From Mugil cephalus (taxonomy: Eukaryota; Chordata; Actinopteri; Mugiliformes; Mugilidae), in NCBI RefSeq assembly GCF_022458985.1, contig NC_061772.1:8484001-8548000 (forward strand): a stretch of DNA of 64,000 bases. The letters are read 5' to 3'. Below, piece after piece: positions 24,881 through 34,986 of the stretch. The notes beneath the pieces were generated by a model. It had not been told where the DNA came from. It saw only the letters and a list, made by a program, of their open reading frames with translations, and made no database searches. A program made the position numbers and the translations under genes. Numbering within the stretch: position 1 is the stretch's first letter; every line of letters begins with the position of its first letter.

Positions 24881-26881
24881 TCACATGATCTTCTTGGGCA
24901 GGCCATCAGACAAAAGCAGGTGCTGAGTGGGATCCTCAACAACGCAAGGTCCTGGTCCAGCCTTGGAAGAAAGAAATCACATCACTGACTTACACTGAAG
25001 ACTAGACTTGTCTGGTTTGTGTTAAGATTCATACAAACATTAAGTCAAATTTAAAAGTTTGAGCAACAACTGACACATGATCCCTTTCCCCAAGAAATAT
25101 AATGTAGCCTGTCAAAAGACAAATCAAGACATTTAAATCAAAAACAACGTTGATTTATGTGTATACCTTGGTACTAATCATGTAGTTTATTCCCTTTGGC
25201 ATGGGTTCGAGACCAATACTCTGTATCAGCTCCTTGGATAGAGGTTCACAGTTGACTGGAAGACCCTTAATAAAGCTGCAGAGGAGGAAGAGAGAAGGAA
25301 AACTCAATGAGGCAATTCAAAGAGGTTGAATGAAGAAGAAGAATTAAAAATAATAAATAAATTCTCTCATTTAAAAAGTTTTTCAGACCTTTAATTTCAG
25401 ACATTGATTATTGTCCTCTATGGCATCGGTTACAGATTTAACTCTTCTTGGGTAAGTCTCAACTTTGCACATCCGGTTCATTTGGTTAGTTATACCTCAT
25501 TCTCTCTGCTCTTTAAACTCCATGCAGGCTACAATATGCCTTTTGCTCAAGAGATTCTTAAATCTAGCTGCACTACAATGACCCGATTAATGGAGACCTT
25601 CTCCCATCTCTGCTGAGGACTCCTGAAGCTCTGTTAGAGTAACCATTGGGCTCTTGGGGGGCTTTCCGACCAAGGCCCTTCAGGCTTGATCACTGAGTCT
25701 GAATGGATGGTCAACTCTGGGAAGACTGACGGTTTGTCCAGTCTTCTTACTCTATTGAGTCTAATGTAGGAACACAAGCTTAAGGGCCTCAGCTTCAGAT
25801 CATTTACTTGTCTTGGCCACACATTTATTAACTATGTCTACAAAGTATTCCTTGGACTTAATGGCTTAAGTCTTGTCCTGACATGCATTTGTCAACTGTG
25901 TCTTTCTAAGCAACTGTATACGGTAATTTACATATCTAGTTCTAGATACATTTTACGATGTTGAATGCCAGAGCAAATAGCCTGAAGGCTTTTGAGATAT
26001 TTCAGTAATAATAAATTGATGAATTTACCACATCTATTTAAGATATGATACTTTTTTGGAAAAAAATGGAACATATTTGTAACTTAATCATGTATTTAAA
26101 CAATAAGTTTGTATGACAGCAGTGTTTTTTAGTCTGGGGTCTATCAACTCACTGTTCTCCGTTGGTCTCTGGGGGGAAGAAATGTTGAACCACTCGGACA
26201 AACTCAGGAACATGCTGCTTCAAAGTGAAGATCACAGCATTGGGCCCTGCATCGAAAGTGTAGGCCACCTTGAATGAAGGAAACAGAATAGTGTGATTGT
26301 CATATAAAGAGGCAGAGTCTTCCTGTTCCCCAATTGAAAGAAAGATCTCACAAGTTTCACATCTTCATTACTCCATCTTAGAAATTCAGGTGCATAAACT
26401 CAGGCAAATTTCTAACAAGGCCAAACAGTCATTTCCTCTTTTCATGTACAGTACTTTACTATGGCTGAATTAAATGTAGTTCACTTCCTTTTATGATCAG
26501 AAGATTGCTAGGCTTATAAAGATTACAGATAAAGAAGGGTAAATACAAAGCTGTCCAAATATGTTAAATAAACACTGTAATCAAAACACCAAGAGATCTA
26601 CCGCTCTCTCTGCTTTCTCAGCAGGAGACTTGAGAAACCGCTCACCCGTGTCTCCCCGTAATGCCTGTTATAACGATGCACCAAGTTGATGACTTGTTGT
26701 GAGACACTATTGAGGTAGAAGATGGGAGGGTACGTGTCAAGGCAAGTGGCATGAAACTGGTTGCTGTCCTTCATGGTTAGTTCAGCAAAGGCAGGGAAGT
26801 CCTTTCTGCGGACTGCTGCAATCATTTCGTTCATCCGGCCTGGGACGACAGATTCAGCGCGGTGCTACACAAACACAAACA

Positions 26882-26921
<40 letters not shown>

Positions 26922-28773
26922 CAGTGGAATTTAAATATACTGTAAAGCCATATAATTCTGATTCCTAGTAGTTTTGACAGTTATGTTAATATACTGAAAT
27001 TCATGATAGAGGGTGAACAAAGTACCTTTAACAGACAGCTTGTCTGTACACTGGTTTGCATCCCAGAGGTGCTGCCTACCGGCTTCCGCTCTGCACTAGC
27101 CTGTGACAAAATACACCGGCATTAAAACTGCAATTGAAGTGCACATGTTATACACTAATAAAGCTACAGTCTTCACTTTGTCTCATGCACACATGGTCGG
27201 ACCTACCACTAAAACAAGGATTCTGAGCTCAGGCCAATGAGTCTCTGGCTCCACCTGCTGGGCTAGACTGTCCTTCCCATCGTCTTTATTTCCCATGATC
27301 CACTGGACAAACCCCCCATACATGCTGCGGCATGCGCTGCCTGAGCCTTGACGAGCAATCCCAGACAGCTCTCCTTCTACGCCAAACACACGAGCCAGCG
27401 TGTACACTGAAACACAGGGACAACGCAGCGAGTAAGAGCCACTGACATCAAGTGTAGATGTATCAAATAAACAACACTGCTGAGACGTACAAGCAAAACA
27501 AATGTTATAATTTTGTTTTATAATTTAGCAAATAATATTTATGCAATTAATTAAAATAACACACTGAAAAGAAGCTCTGAAATCTGGCTTTGGAAAAATA
27601 AGTGCTTTTCAGTTTTATTTATACAGTATATCATTAATAACAATTCAAATCGTCTGAAGATGATTTACAGAAGGCAGACCCTGAAAACCCAAGAGCAACC
27701 CAAGAGTGTGTTTTAAACCAAATACTGAACAGTGAACTCTCTCTCTTACCCAGACAAGCGAATCCAGCTGCTGAAGAGGCGAGTCCAGCCGCAGTGGGAA
27801 AGTTGTTAACGGAGCAGATGTGGACTTTATGTGACAAACCGGTCGAATCCAAATCAGGGTGTCCATCATTCCGCCTCTTCCGTGCTAGTCGTCGAACTGA
27901 ACACAGAAAAAAATGACACCGTGCTCTCTCCAGCTCAACATATTTGTCAACGCTAAGGTTTTAAGAAGAAAATAAAATGTTCAGAACTCACTCTCTCTCA
28001 GACAGGACTGTAGTCTCGGATGGGTTATGTCCTCTTCTTTGCCATTGAGCCATATCCGATCCTCCTCAAATGATCTGCTGGTTGCAACTGTAGTGGTTGT
28101 TTTCAACTATACAGAAGTAAAGCAAGGCAGAGCTATATCAAACTGTACTACTGATGTAATGGCAGATTTAAAGCTTTGAGATATGTAAACAAGCAATACC
28201 ACCATTTATGAGACAAAATTAAATCAGAATCAAGTAATTATGATATATAATCTGGCAATGACACTGAAAGTGTTCAGCTTTAGTAGGAACCTTGTCTCGT
28301 AGATGTGTTTTGGGCGCCTGAGTTCACATAGTATACCATAGTAAAACAACTTGACTATCTTCTTTGAACACATTAGTTTAAGGACAGCTACAAACACCAC
28401 ATTGACAGTACAGGACAGTAAGACAGCTGGCATGCGCTCATAGACTGGCTGTGGTTTTCTCAAATACCTGGTCCTGATGCAGCGTGACGCTCAGAGATGA
28501 GTTAATGGGTAGAATTAACTCTTCATTTCTCTTCCCCCCTGAAAAAGACGTTCAGTTTTAATGCAAAACTTAGCTATTACCCGATATTACGAAGCAATAA
28601 AAACACACCGAGTACAGAAGGGAACACACACATTTAAGACGACTTAGGACACAAACCTAACAAGGTGAACATAAACATAAGTCGAGGTCGTACTTACAGT
28701 ACTTAATGACAGCTATATTCACAGGAGCCGTGCATGTAACCATATGTGTCTTGTCCATAGTTTCCTCAGGCAT
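24881..28773 (-). CDS. mvd: Mevalonate diphosphate decarboxylase, 10 exons
   Basis: GHMP-family enzyme that uses ATP to decarboxylate mevalonate 5-diphosphate to isopentenyl diphosphate, the last step of the mevalonate pathway to sterols and isoprenoids. Exons: 28773-28698, 28538-28468, 28106-27992, 27896-27750, 27406-27207, 27100-27026, 26864-26646, 26268-26153, 25275-25167, 24961-24881. The joined frame is 402 residues (human 400). Landmarks in order: [32 protein letters not shown], the ATP-binding loop [46 protein letters not shown] and [11 protein letters not shown] with the catalytic aspartate. The end is [15 protein letters not shown]. Splice phases all agree. A second in-frame methionine five codons in is possible as start, but the first keeps the usual leader length. 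The CCAAT-rich upstream region suits sterol control. Confidence 0.96.
25600..25925. repeat. Interspersed DNA-repeat relic in mvd intron 8
   Basis: The stretch resembles a dispersed fish repeat of transposon origin, with recognisable phrases such as GACCAAGGCCCTTC (25669-25682) and CTGACATGCATTTGTCAACT (25878-25897). It is degraded and its ends are unclear. Family assignment was not possible without a library search. Confidence 0.5.
26870..26918. repeat. AC microsatellite
   Basis: A mixed CAAA/CA tract that becomes a pure AC run, lying just beside the acceptor of mvd exon 7. Confidence 0.9.
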
Positions 28774-28907
28774 AGCTTTGCATATAAACTGACGTTTGTG
28801 CAGGTTACACTACCTGGCTGCTCTTAGACTGTTCAGGACTTGTCTCGAGTTTGTATCTTGTGTAGCTAAATCAACCTAGCACTGGAGGTTCCTTGTAAAC
28901 TTACCCG

Positions 28908-29041
28908 ATTGGCCGGCGCGGAACATGTGACTACCACAACCAACCAATCAGCGTTAAGACGTGTTTCGTGGACGTCTGAATAGCCAATGAGAACTCATCT
29001 GACCACGGTCGTTCGAAAATGGGGCAAGGACGTAGACCAAT
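28908..29041 (-). promoter_or_regulatory. mvd promoter with four CCAAT boxes
   Basis: Four CCAAT pentamers fall within 134 bases, 135-270 bases upstream of the mvd ATG: 28908-28912 (as ATTGG), 28944-28948, 28984-28988 and 29037-29041, with start-to-start spacings of 36, 40 and 53 bases. NF-Y bound to such boxes works with SREBP in promoters of cholesterol-synthesis genes. No exact SRE was identified by eye, so sterol control is inferred from the box cluster and the enzyme. Confidence 0.6.
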
Positions 29042-30353
29042 GAGACCAACCCACAACTGTCTGACTCAATGTGTGGCAGGTGTAGTGTTGATTCAGGTTA
29101 ATAGGAAATGTATATCAGCGTAGGAAAAGTATATTATCATTATTATTATTATTGTAAAGCAACGAGTACATACATATTAATGCACTGATGGCAATGCAAT
29201 ACAAACATTACCGTGCAGTAAAGTATTAAAGTTACTATTACATTTAGCTCCATCTTAAGCAGCAGCATCCCTGAAACAATTTACCCATTCGTATTTAAAA
29301 TCCAGCAGTCTTTTGTGGGTACAAGTCTGCCTGTATTACCTTTGATATTCTATTCATTCATTCATTGATAAGCCATCTACAGTAAGAACACATTTTCTTG
29401 CAGAAGTTATGACATTACTCAGTGTGTCAATATCTTCATTATTCAACTCTGGCCCAACCAACACAATATACTGTATGTATCATATGTTTTGTTTGTTTGT
29501 TTGTTTTGTTGTTTTTTGAGGGTGGAAGCTTGATCTTCTGGGTTATTGGACATGCCAGAGAAGTCATTAGAGATAACAACAAATATATGCTACACATACC
29601 TTATTTCATTTTATTTAAAAAAAAAAAAAAAAAAAGTTTTAGGATACATTTGGTAATCTATTAACACTTCAGAAACTGCAAATGTGAAATGTTAAAGTGA
29701 ATCAGCAAAAGGATGTTTTCTCATCCATAACCAAACAGAAAGTGTGTATTGATGCTGCAAACGTCTTCTTTTCAACTTAATGTAAAATCCCAAATGCGAA
29801 GACTTATTCATATGAGATCTTACAAAAAAAAATCACTTTTTTTGTTTGTTTTTAAAGTTTTACGTAAACACTTAAGATACATGTCAGCAACAAGAAAAAA
29901 ATCCAAGACCATTCAAAGCTAAACAGATGTTAGCCTGGAATAGAAAACAAGATATTGTATGAACAGTCTAGACAAAATGCATCAGCAGCAGCTTGTTTTG
30001 CATTTTGCCTAGCTTCTTTTGTTTGAAAAACATCTTCTAAGGGCAAAATAAGAGGAGAAAGATGAAGGACTGGAGTAGCCCAACAGTGCCATCAGTTGTC
30101 AGTGGTAAAACACAAGCAGTATAATTTGTAGCAACATCTGTTGCAAAAGAAGATCTTTGACACTGTGTGCGTTCTACCCTCCTCCATGTGATACAGTATC
30201 AACCAAATGTCCTTGTTCTTGCTGCTTGGTTTGTAGTTTGCAAAGACACACAGAGGCCAGTGTGGCATCCCAGGATTTAGCAAACAGGTCAAAGTCCCAG
30301 TAAAACGCATCATCTCCTGCCTCCTTGACTCATTCCAGGGCTCCTGTTTGAAG
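29042..30353. other. Intergenic mvd-pdcd5, pdcd5 3' UTR
   Basis: No coding exon was recognised. The right part is the pdcd5 3' UTR. A minus-strand AATAAA at 29610-29615 next to a 19-base A run is a candidate late polyadenylation site. Confidence 0.45.
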
Positions 30354-31046
30354 TTAGTAATCGTCCTCATCATCGGAGTCCATCACCCTCCTTCTGTTGA
30401 ACTGTCAGGCACCGAGAATTAGAATCTCACAAGACCAAGTAAATAAAAATGACTCAAACATATCTGAAATTTTAGTGTGACTTACTGTGACAGTCGTCTT
30501 TTTCTCTGTTTGCTGACTGACTTTTTCCAGGATCTCGATCAAACCTGACTCTGAAATCTAACGAATGAAACCTGTTTATTGCACAGCTTTGACGTGAAGA
30601 AACATCAATAAACGATGCTTCAAGCATTTCAGGTTATGTTCTTACCTTTCCTCCTAACTTTCCAAAACGAGCCATTTGAATGAGATAGTTTTCAACTGCA
30701 TTTGCCTTCTCTGGTTTCACCAAAGCAAGATTGCTCACTGAATGAAAGGAAATAACAGGACCTCATTCACTTCCACTGAAAATACTCAGAAGGCTAAAAC
30801 ATCAATTTAACATCACACTTACATCTGGCACGGGCAGACTGGTCTAGGACTTGAGCCAAAATGGAGTTCCTCATATCAGATTCTCTGTGAAGAAAAAATA
30901 AAAATAGTATTATCACAACTACTCGCAACTGGTTGGAGTATGAGTACGAGTTGAAGAATGAGACCAAAAAAACTGAAACTGAAATGCACACTTTTTGAAC
31001 TAGCCTTTAACAGCTATGCTGAAACGTTTAACATTATACAGAGATT

Positions 31047-31139
<93 letters not shown>

Positions 31140-33990
31140 CCAGCCTGGCCAAAAAAACGTCTCTACCTGGATTTAACTAAGAAAATGAGCTTCCCTATTG
31201 GAAAATTACTTCATGGGGGATTATCTTTCAGCTGGCAACAAGTTATACAACTCCAACTGATACAATGAGCAGCTTCTAATTTCTTTCTTTCTAATTTCCC
31301 CATTGACAATCTTTGGGATGTGCTAGAGAAGACTTTGAGCAGTGGTCAGACCCATCATCAATACAAGGTCTTGATGAGGAATGAATGCAACACTGATGGA
31401 AATAAATCTTGTGACATTGCAGAAGCTTAACAAAGCCATGTCACAGTGAATGCTGCTGTAATCAAAGCTAAAGGCGGTCCAACAAAATATTAGATGTTTA
31501 AGAGTTTATTTTTAGTGTTTTTTTTTTTTTTTGGCCAGGCAGTGTATATGTTGCATTTAGTGCATTTTTAAATGAATTACTCATCATATTTACCGTTGCT
31601 TGGCCTCCTCTCCTTGCTGATTATTTGAACCGTCCTGAAATGGGAGACAACACCATCACACACACTGTAGGATGTATTTCTGCATTCAACTAGAATATGC
31701 ATATCATTTTGACTTTCAAATTTTCAATTTTTTCATTCAACAAATTGTCCCTACCGTTGCAATGGAAAGAGATACTAAAATACATTAATAATAACTAATG
31801 ACTGTCTGCATAAACTTTTATTAGTTTCACCATGGTCATATTTTTGTAATATCACATTTTCCCATTTGGATAGAAATCTGTTAAACTCACCTGGAAAAAC
31901 AGACAAGTGAACCTGATCACTCTCTACTTAGCCAATATTAAGGCAGTATGTAAAGGATTGTATAGGATTATGTTTCTGTTAAAATATAATGTCATCTATG
32001 TCAACAGACTCATGCAAGAATATTATGTACTGTATCTCAGCACCTCTAAGAATGCCCTATAGTTGTTGGTTACTATGATTTGTGTGGTATTTATGATGCC
32101 TAATATTTAGTCTACTTGCTGAAAGGGTTTGAAAAAAGTCAATATTTTTGTATATTTGAAATGTTTTGACAGTGAATGTCTGTCTCCATCTTGGTAATGG
32201 TTGGCACCAGTGACAGCATCGGAAAGACACTAATTTTGGCAGTTCACTAGGTACACTAGTGGAAACACATGCAATATAACAAACTTGCACAAAATTCTAG
32301 CCTAGGTTATGGTATTTAGCATTTGTTATGACAGCTGTTGATTCAACGGTTTTTCTCTAGTGTATGTACAATGACGTACATAATAAAAGGATGTTATCTA
32401 ACACCAAATCAAATATATAAAGGATGACGTTTTTTTCTTCTGATTCTGATTCTGATTCTTAGTAAGGAAGAAATGGCTGTGCTGAACTGAGGTAGGAAAG
32501 GTACCAGGAACCCGGAGTATTAAAGCATAACAGAAACTGGACTCATGAAGTCAGCACTGATAGAAATATTGATGTTTGAAGCAGCAAAACAGCCCCAAAC
32601 CATCACACTACCACCACCAGATTTTACTGTTGGTGGTGATGTTCTTCTTCTGAAATGTGCCATTGCTTTCATGTCAAATGTAATGGGACACACACCTTCC
32701 AAAGAGTTTAACTTTTGTCTCGTCAGTCTACAGAATATTGTCCCAAAAGTCTTGGGGATCATCAAGATGTTTTCTGGCCAACCTGAGATGAGCCTGTATG
32801 TTCTTTTTGTTCATCAGTGGTTTTGTTTTTTGTCCAGTCTCTTTCTTATAGTGGAGTCCTGAACACTGACCTTAACTGAGGCAAGTGAGGCCTGCAGTTC
32901 TTTGGATGTTGTTGTGGGGTCTTTCGTGACCTCATGGATGAGTCGTCACTGCACTCTGGGTCCCAAAGCTTTAGAAACTGCTTTATAACCTTTTCCAGGC
33001 TGATGGACCTCAAATACTTTCTTTCTCACTTGTTCCTGAATTTCTTTTAATCTCAGCTTGATGTCATGCTTTTGAGAATCTTTTGTTCTACTTTATTTTG
33101 TCAGACGGGTCCCGTTTCAGTGATTTATTGAGTGAGAACAGGAATGGCAGAATTCAGACCTGGGTGTGGATAGAGAAATTGAACTCAAGCGTGATAAACC
33201 ACAGTTAAGTTTTAACAGGAGGGTAATGGCCATGTAGGTTTGGATTTTGTTTTCCCTTCATAGTAACAACCTTCATTTAAAAACTGCATTTTGTGTTTAC
33301 TTTTGTTATCTTTGTCTTATATTTAAATTTGTTTGATGAACTGAAACATGTAGGTGTGACAAACATGCAAAAAAAATAAGAAATTAGGATGGGGGGGGCA
33401 ACACTTTTTTCCAGCACCGTATTTATAGACGAAAAATTAAGAAAAAAGATGTCCTCAATTTTGCTTTAAGTACAGTAACATCTGTCATAACCTCGTAATA
33501 AGAAGGCTGTTTCACATTTGAAAAGTAAACTTTGGTACAAGCCAGCTGAAGGCATCACTGTATAAACGTATTGTGTCTAATACAGTATACACAGTTTCAA
33601 CAGATACGTCCATTATCTACATAATAACTCGCTGCTGCTGGTCAACCACGTTAAAATGCTAGAGGGGTGTGAACGGACTATACTTAACTCGAAACTAACA
33701 CCAGGCCGTTAGCTGCCACTGTGATTTGTGCAACAACGGAGACAAGTGCGCTTATTTTACACTAAGCATGGCTCTCATATGTGAGTTTTATTTAACTGAC
33801 AGTTAGGTTATCTATCTGGGTTGAGACGGTTTGGTTTAGCTACGTTAGCTAGAAGCTCACTGAGCTCAGCATCTCCTTTTAAGGCAGGCGCACACACGCT
33901 CCCCTGCTCACATTTAGTCCTTACCCCGGTCTTTGCTTGCAGCTCCGCCATCCTTTGCCGCCTAATCGCCTCTAATTCGTCGTCTGCCAT
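30354..33990 (-). CDS. pdcd5: Programmed cell death protein 5, 6 exons
   Basis: Small conserved helical DNA/protein-binding protein linked to apoptosis, TIP60/p53 signalling and the TRiC chaperonin. Exons: 33990-33925, 31634-31594, 30884-30823, 30737-30646, 30557-30486, 30401-30354. The joined frame is 126 residues (human 125). Landmarks: [80 protein letters not shown] and the acidic tail MDSDDEDDY. Exon 2, encoding a variable glutamine-rich linker, is only 41 bases. Intron 1 carries an AC microsatellite-linked Tc1 relic and a second Tc1 relic. All phases agree. Confidence 0.96.
31031..31133. repeat. Long AC microsatellite
   Basis: An almost pure AC run of about 100 bases in pdcd5 intron 2, immediately beside the left end of a Tc1-like relic. 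The Thr/His-only frame across it is an artefact. Confidence 0.97.
31136..31546 (+). mobile_element. Internally deleted Tc1-like element
   Basis: Terminal inverted sequences are visible as GCCTGGCCAAAAAAA near 31143 and its reverse complement near 31520-31540 (TTTTTTGGCCAGGC). Inside, 31298-31330 encodes a decayed [12 protein letters not shown], the C-terminal Tc1 transposase motif. The element is about 0.4 kb, so most of the transposase gene is missing. It overlaps the boundary of pdcd5 exon 2 only by proximity (exon at 31594). Confidence 0.75.
32525..33420 (-). mobile_element. Tc1/mariner relic in pdcd5 intron 1
   Basis: On the minus strand 32560-32660 encodes [15 protein letters not shown], the region of the second catalytic aspartate block of Tc1 transposases, preceded by decayed coding sequence to about 33090. 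The far end near 33370-33420 (GGGGGGGGCAACACTTTTTT) resembles the terminal sequence of fish Tc1 families. Stops and indels show it is dead. Confidence 0.75.
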
Positions 33991-34171
33991 AGTTTATTAC
34001 GATAACGTGGACGTTAAAAGGCTGAAACGGGATGATCTAGCGTAATAAAGACCACACTAAACTCCCATCAGAAGCAAGGCCCTATCTAGCTCAGGCGAGA
34101 GTAATCAAGATCGAAAAAGTCGATCGGAGACTCAGTGTAAAATAATCGAGCACAGAGACGGCATCGTGTAA

Positions 34172-34455
34172 AACGGGTGTCAAACTCGCTTTAGCTGAGG
34201 GGCCACAAGCAATTTTGGCGCACAGCTGCCATCTGCTCTTTAGTTCTAGGGTTCAGTGTTGTGAAATGTCCACGACTGTAACTATATCAGGCAACCCAAC
34301 CCCTAGTGGAAAATTTCCAAACAGGTGCCAATTTTATTTAAAATTGCTCTTAATATTAATTCTAATTTTCACACTTTGCAAATTCATCCCACGGGCCAGA
34401 TAGGACCCTATGGCAGGCCGGTTTTGGCCTGCTTATTGTATGTTTGACACCCCCG
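34172..34455. mobile_element. Non-autonomous hAT-type relic
   Basis: The ends CGGGTGTCAAAC (34174-34185) and GTTTGACACCC (34442-34452) are inverted repeats, with the internal phrases GGGGCCACA and CACGGGCCAGAT typical of dispersed vertebrate hAT MITEs. A short CGTGT on both sides may be a decayed target duplication. It lies about 180 bases upstream of the pdcd5 start. Confidence 0.7.
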
Positions 34456-34500
34456 TGTCGTCTCCCTGAGGAGAAGGAAAATCTTCATTGTATAACGAGC

Positions 34501-34563
34501 CTATCAGTTGTAGCAAGATTTACCTCGGGTAAATCCCGAGGTAAGTCTTGCTACAACTGATAG
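34501..34563. repeat. 63-nt hairpin with 29-bp arms
   Basis: Arms 34501-34529 and 34535-34563 pair over all 29 positions around the loop TAAAT. 28 pairs are Watson-Crick; the remaining position is U-G on the plus strand. The outer arm begins CTATCAGTTGTAGCAAGA. No coding potential. Confidence 0.85.
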
Positions 34564-34727
34564 AAAACAAGGACAAAGATAGAGTACACGTGACAGTTTT
34601 TTTTTTAATGACGTACTTTATATAAATTACTATATTACTTATTTTCAGTAAGTCCACAAAGACTGTTGTTTTGGACAGTGAAAAAATTCAGATATTGCAC
34701 AGCCTGAGATAAACTGTTTGCGGTAGC

Positions 34728-34801
34728 CTGTAATTTAGTCCGCCATGTTTAGTCTATAAACTACATACTCTATAGACTAAACATGGTGGACTAAATTACA
34801 G
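34728..34801. repeat. 74-nt hairpin with 31-bp arms
   Basis: Arms 34728-34758 and 34771-34801 pair over all 31 positions, one of them G-U on the plus strand, around a 12-nt loop. The outer arm begins CTGTAATTTAGTCC. It starts about 80 bases beyond the urah polyadenylation signal and 165 bases from the 63-nt hairpin, with which it shares no sequence. Confidence 0.85.
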
Positions 34802-34881
34802 AGTAAGTAAATGAATAAAAATAGGTGGTTTAATTATCAAATAAACCAAAACAGACAAAAATGGTATAAGCCTATGGATCA

Positions 34882-34887
34882 TTTATT
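34882..34887 (-). other. urah polyadenylation signal candidate
   Basis: AATAAA on the minus strand 100 bases after the urah stop codon. Position and motif only. Confidence 0.5.
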
Positions 34888-34986
34888 GCCAGACAACATT
34901 AATCTTTCAAATGGAGCATTGTTGTTGCTGGGGTTGCCTCTTCCTCCGATGTGTTAGACAGTGGATAGGTTCATCACACTTGATTT

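Larger units (their letters stand above)
33991..34986. other. urah-pdcd5 intergenic region
   Basis: About 1 kb that holds the pdcd5 promoter and 5' UTR, an hAT-type relic (34172-34455), two long hairpins (34501-34563 and 34728-34801), and the urah 3' UTR with a minus-strand AATAAA at 34882-34887. No coding exon was seen. Confidence 0.6.

Noticed and set aside
32545-32862. 105-codon plus-strand frame
   Set aside because: It is antisense to a decayed Tc1 transposase relic.
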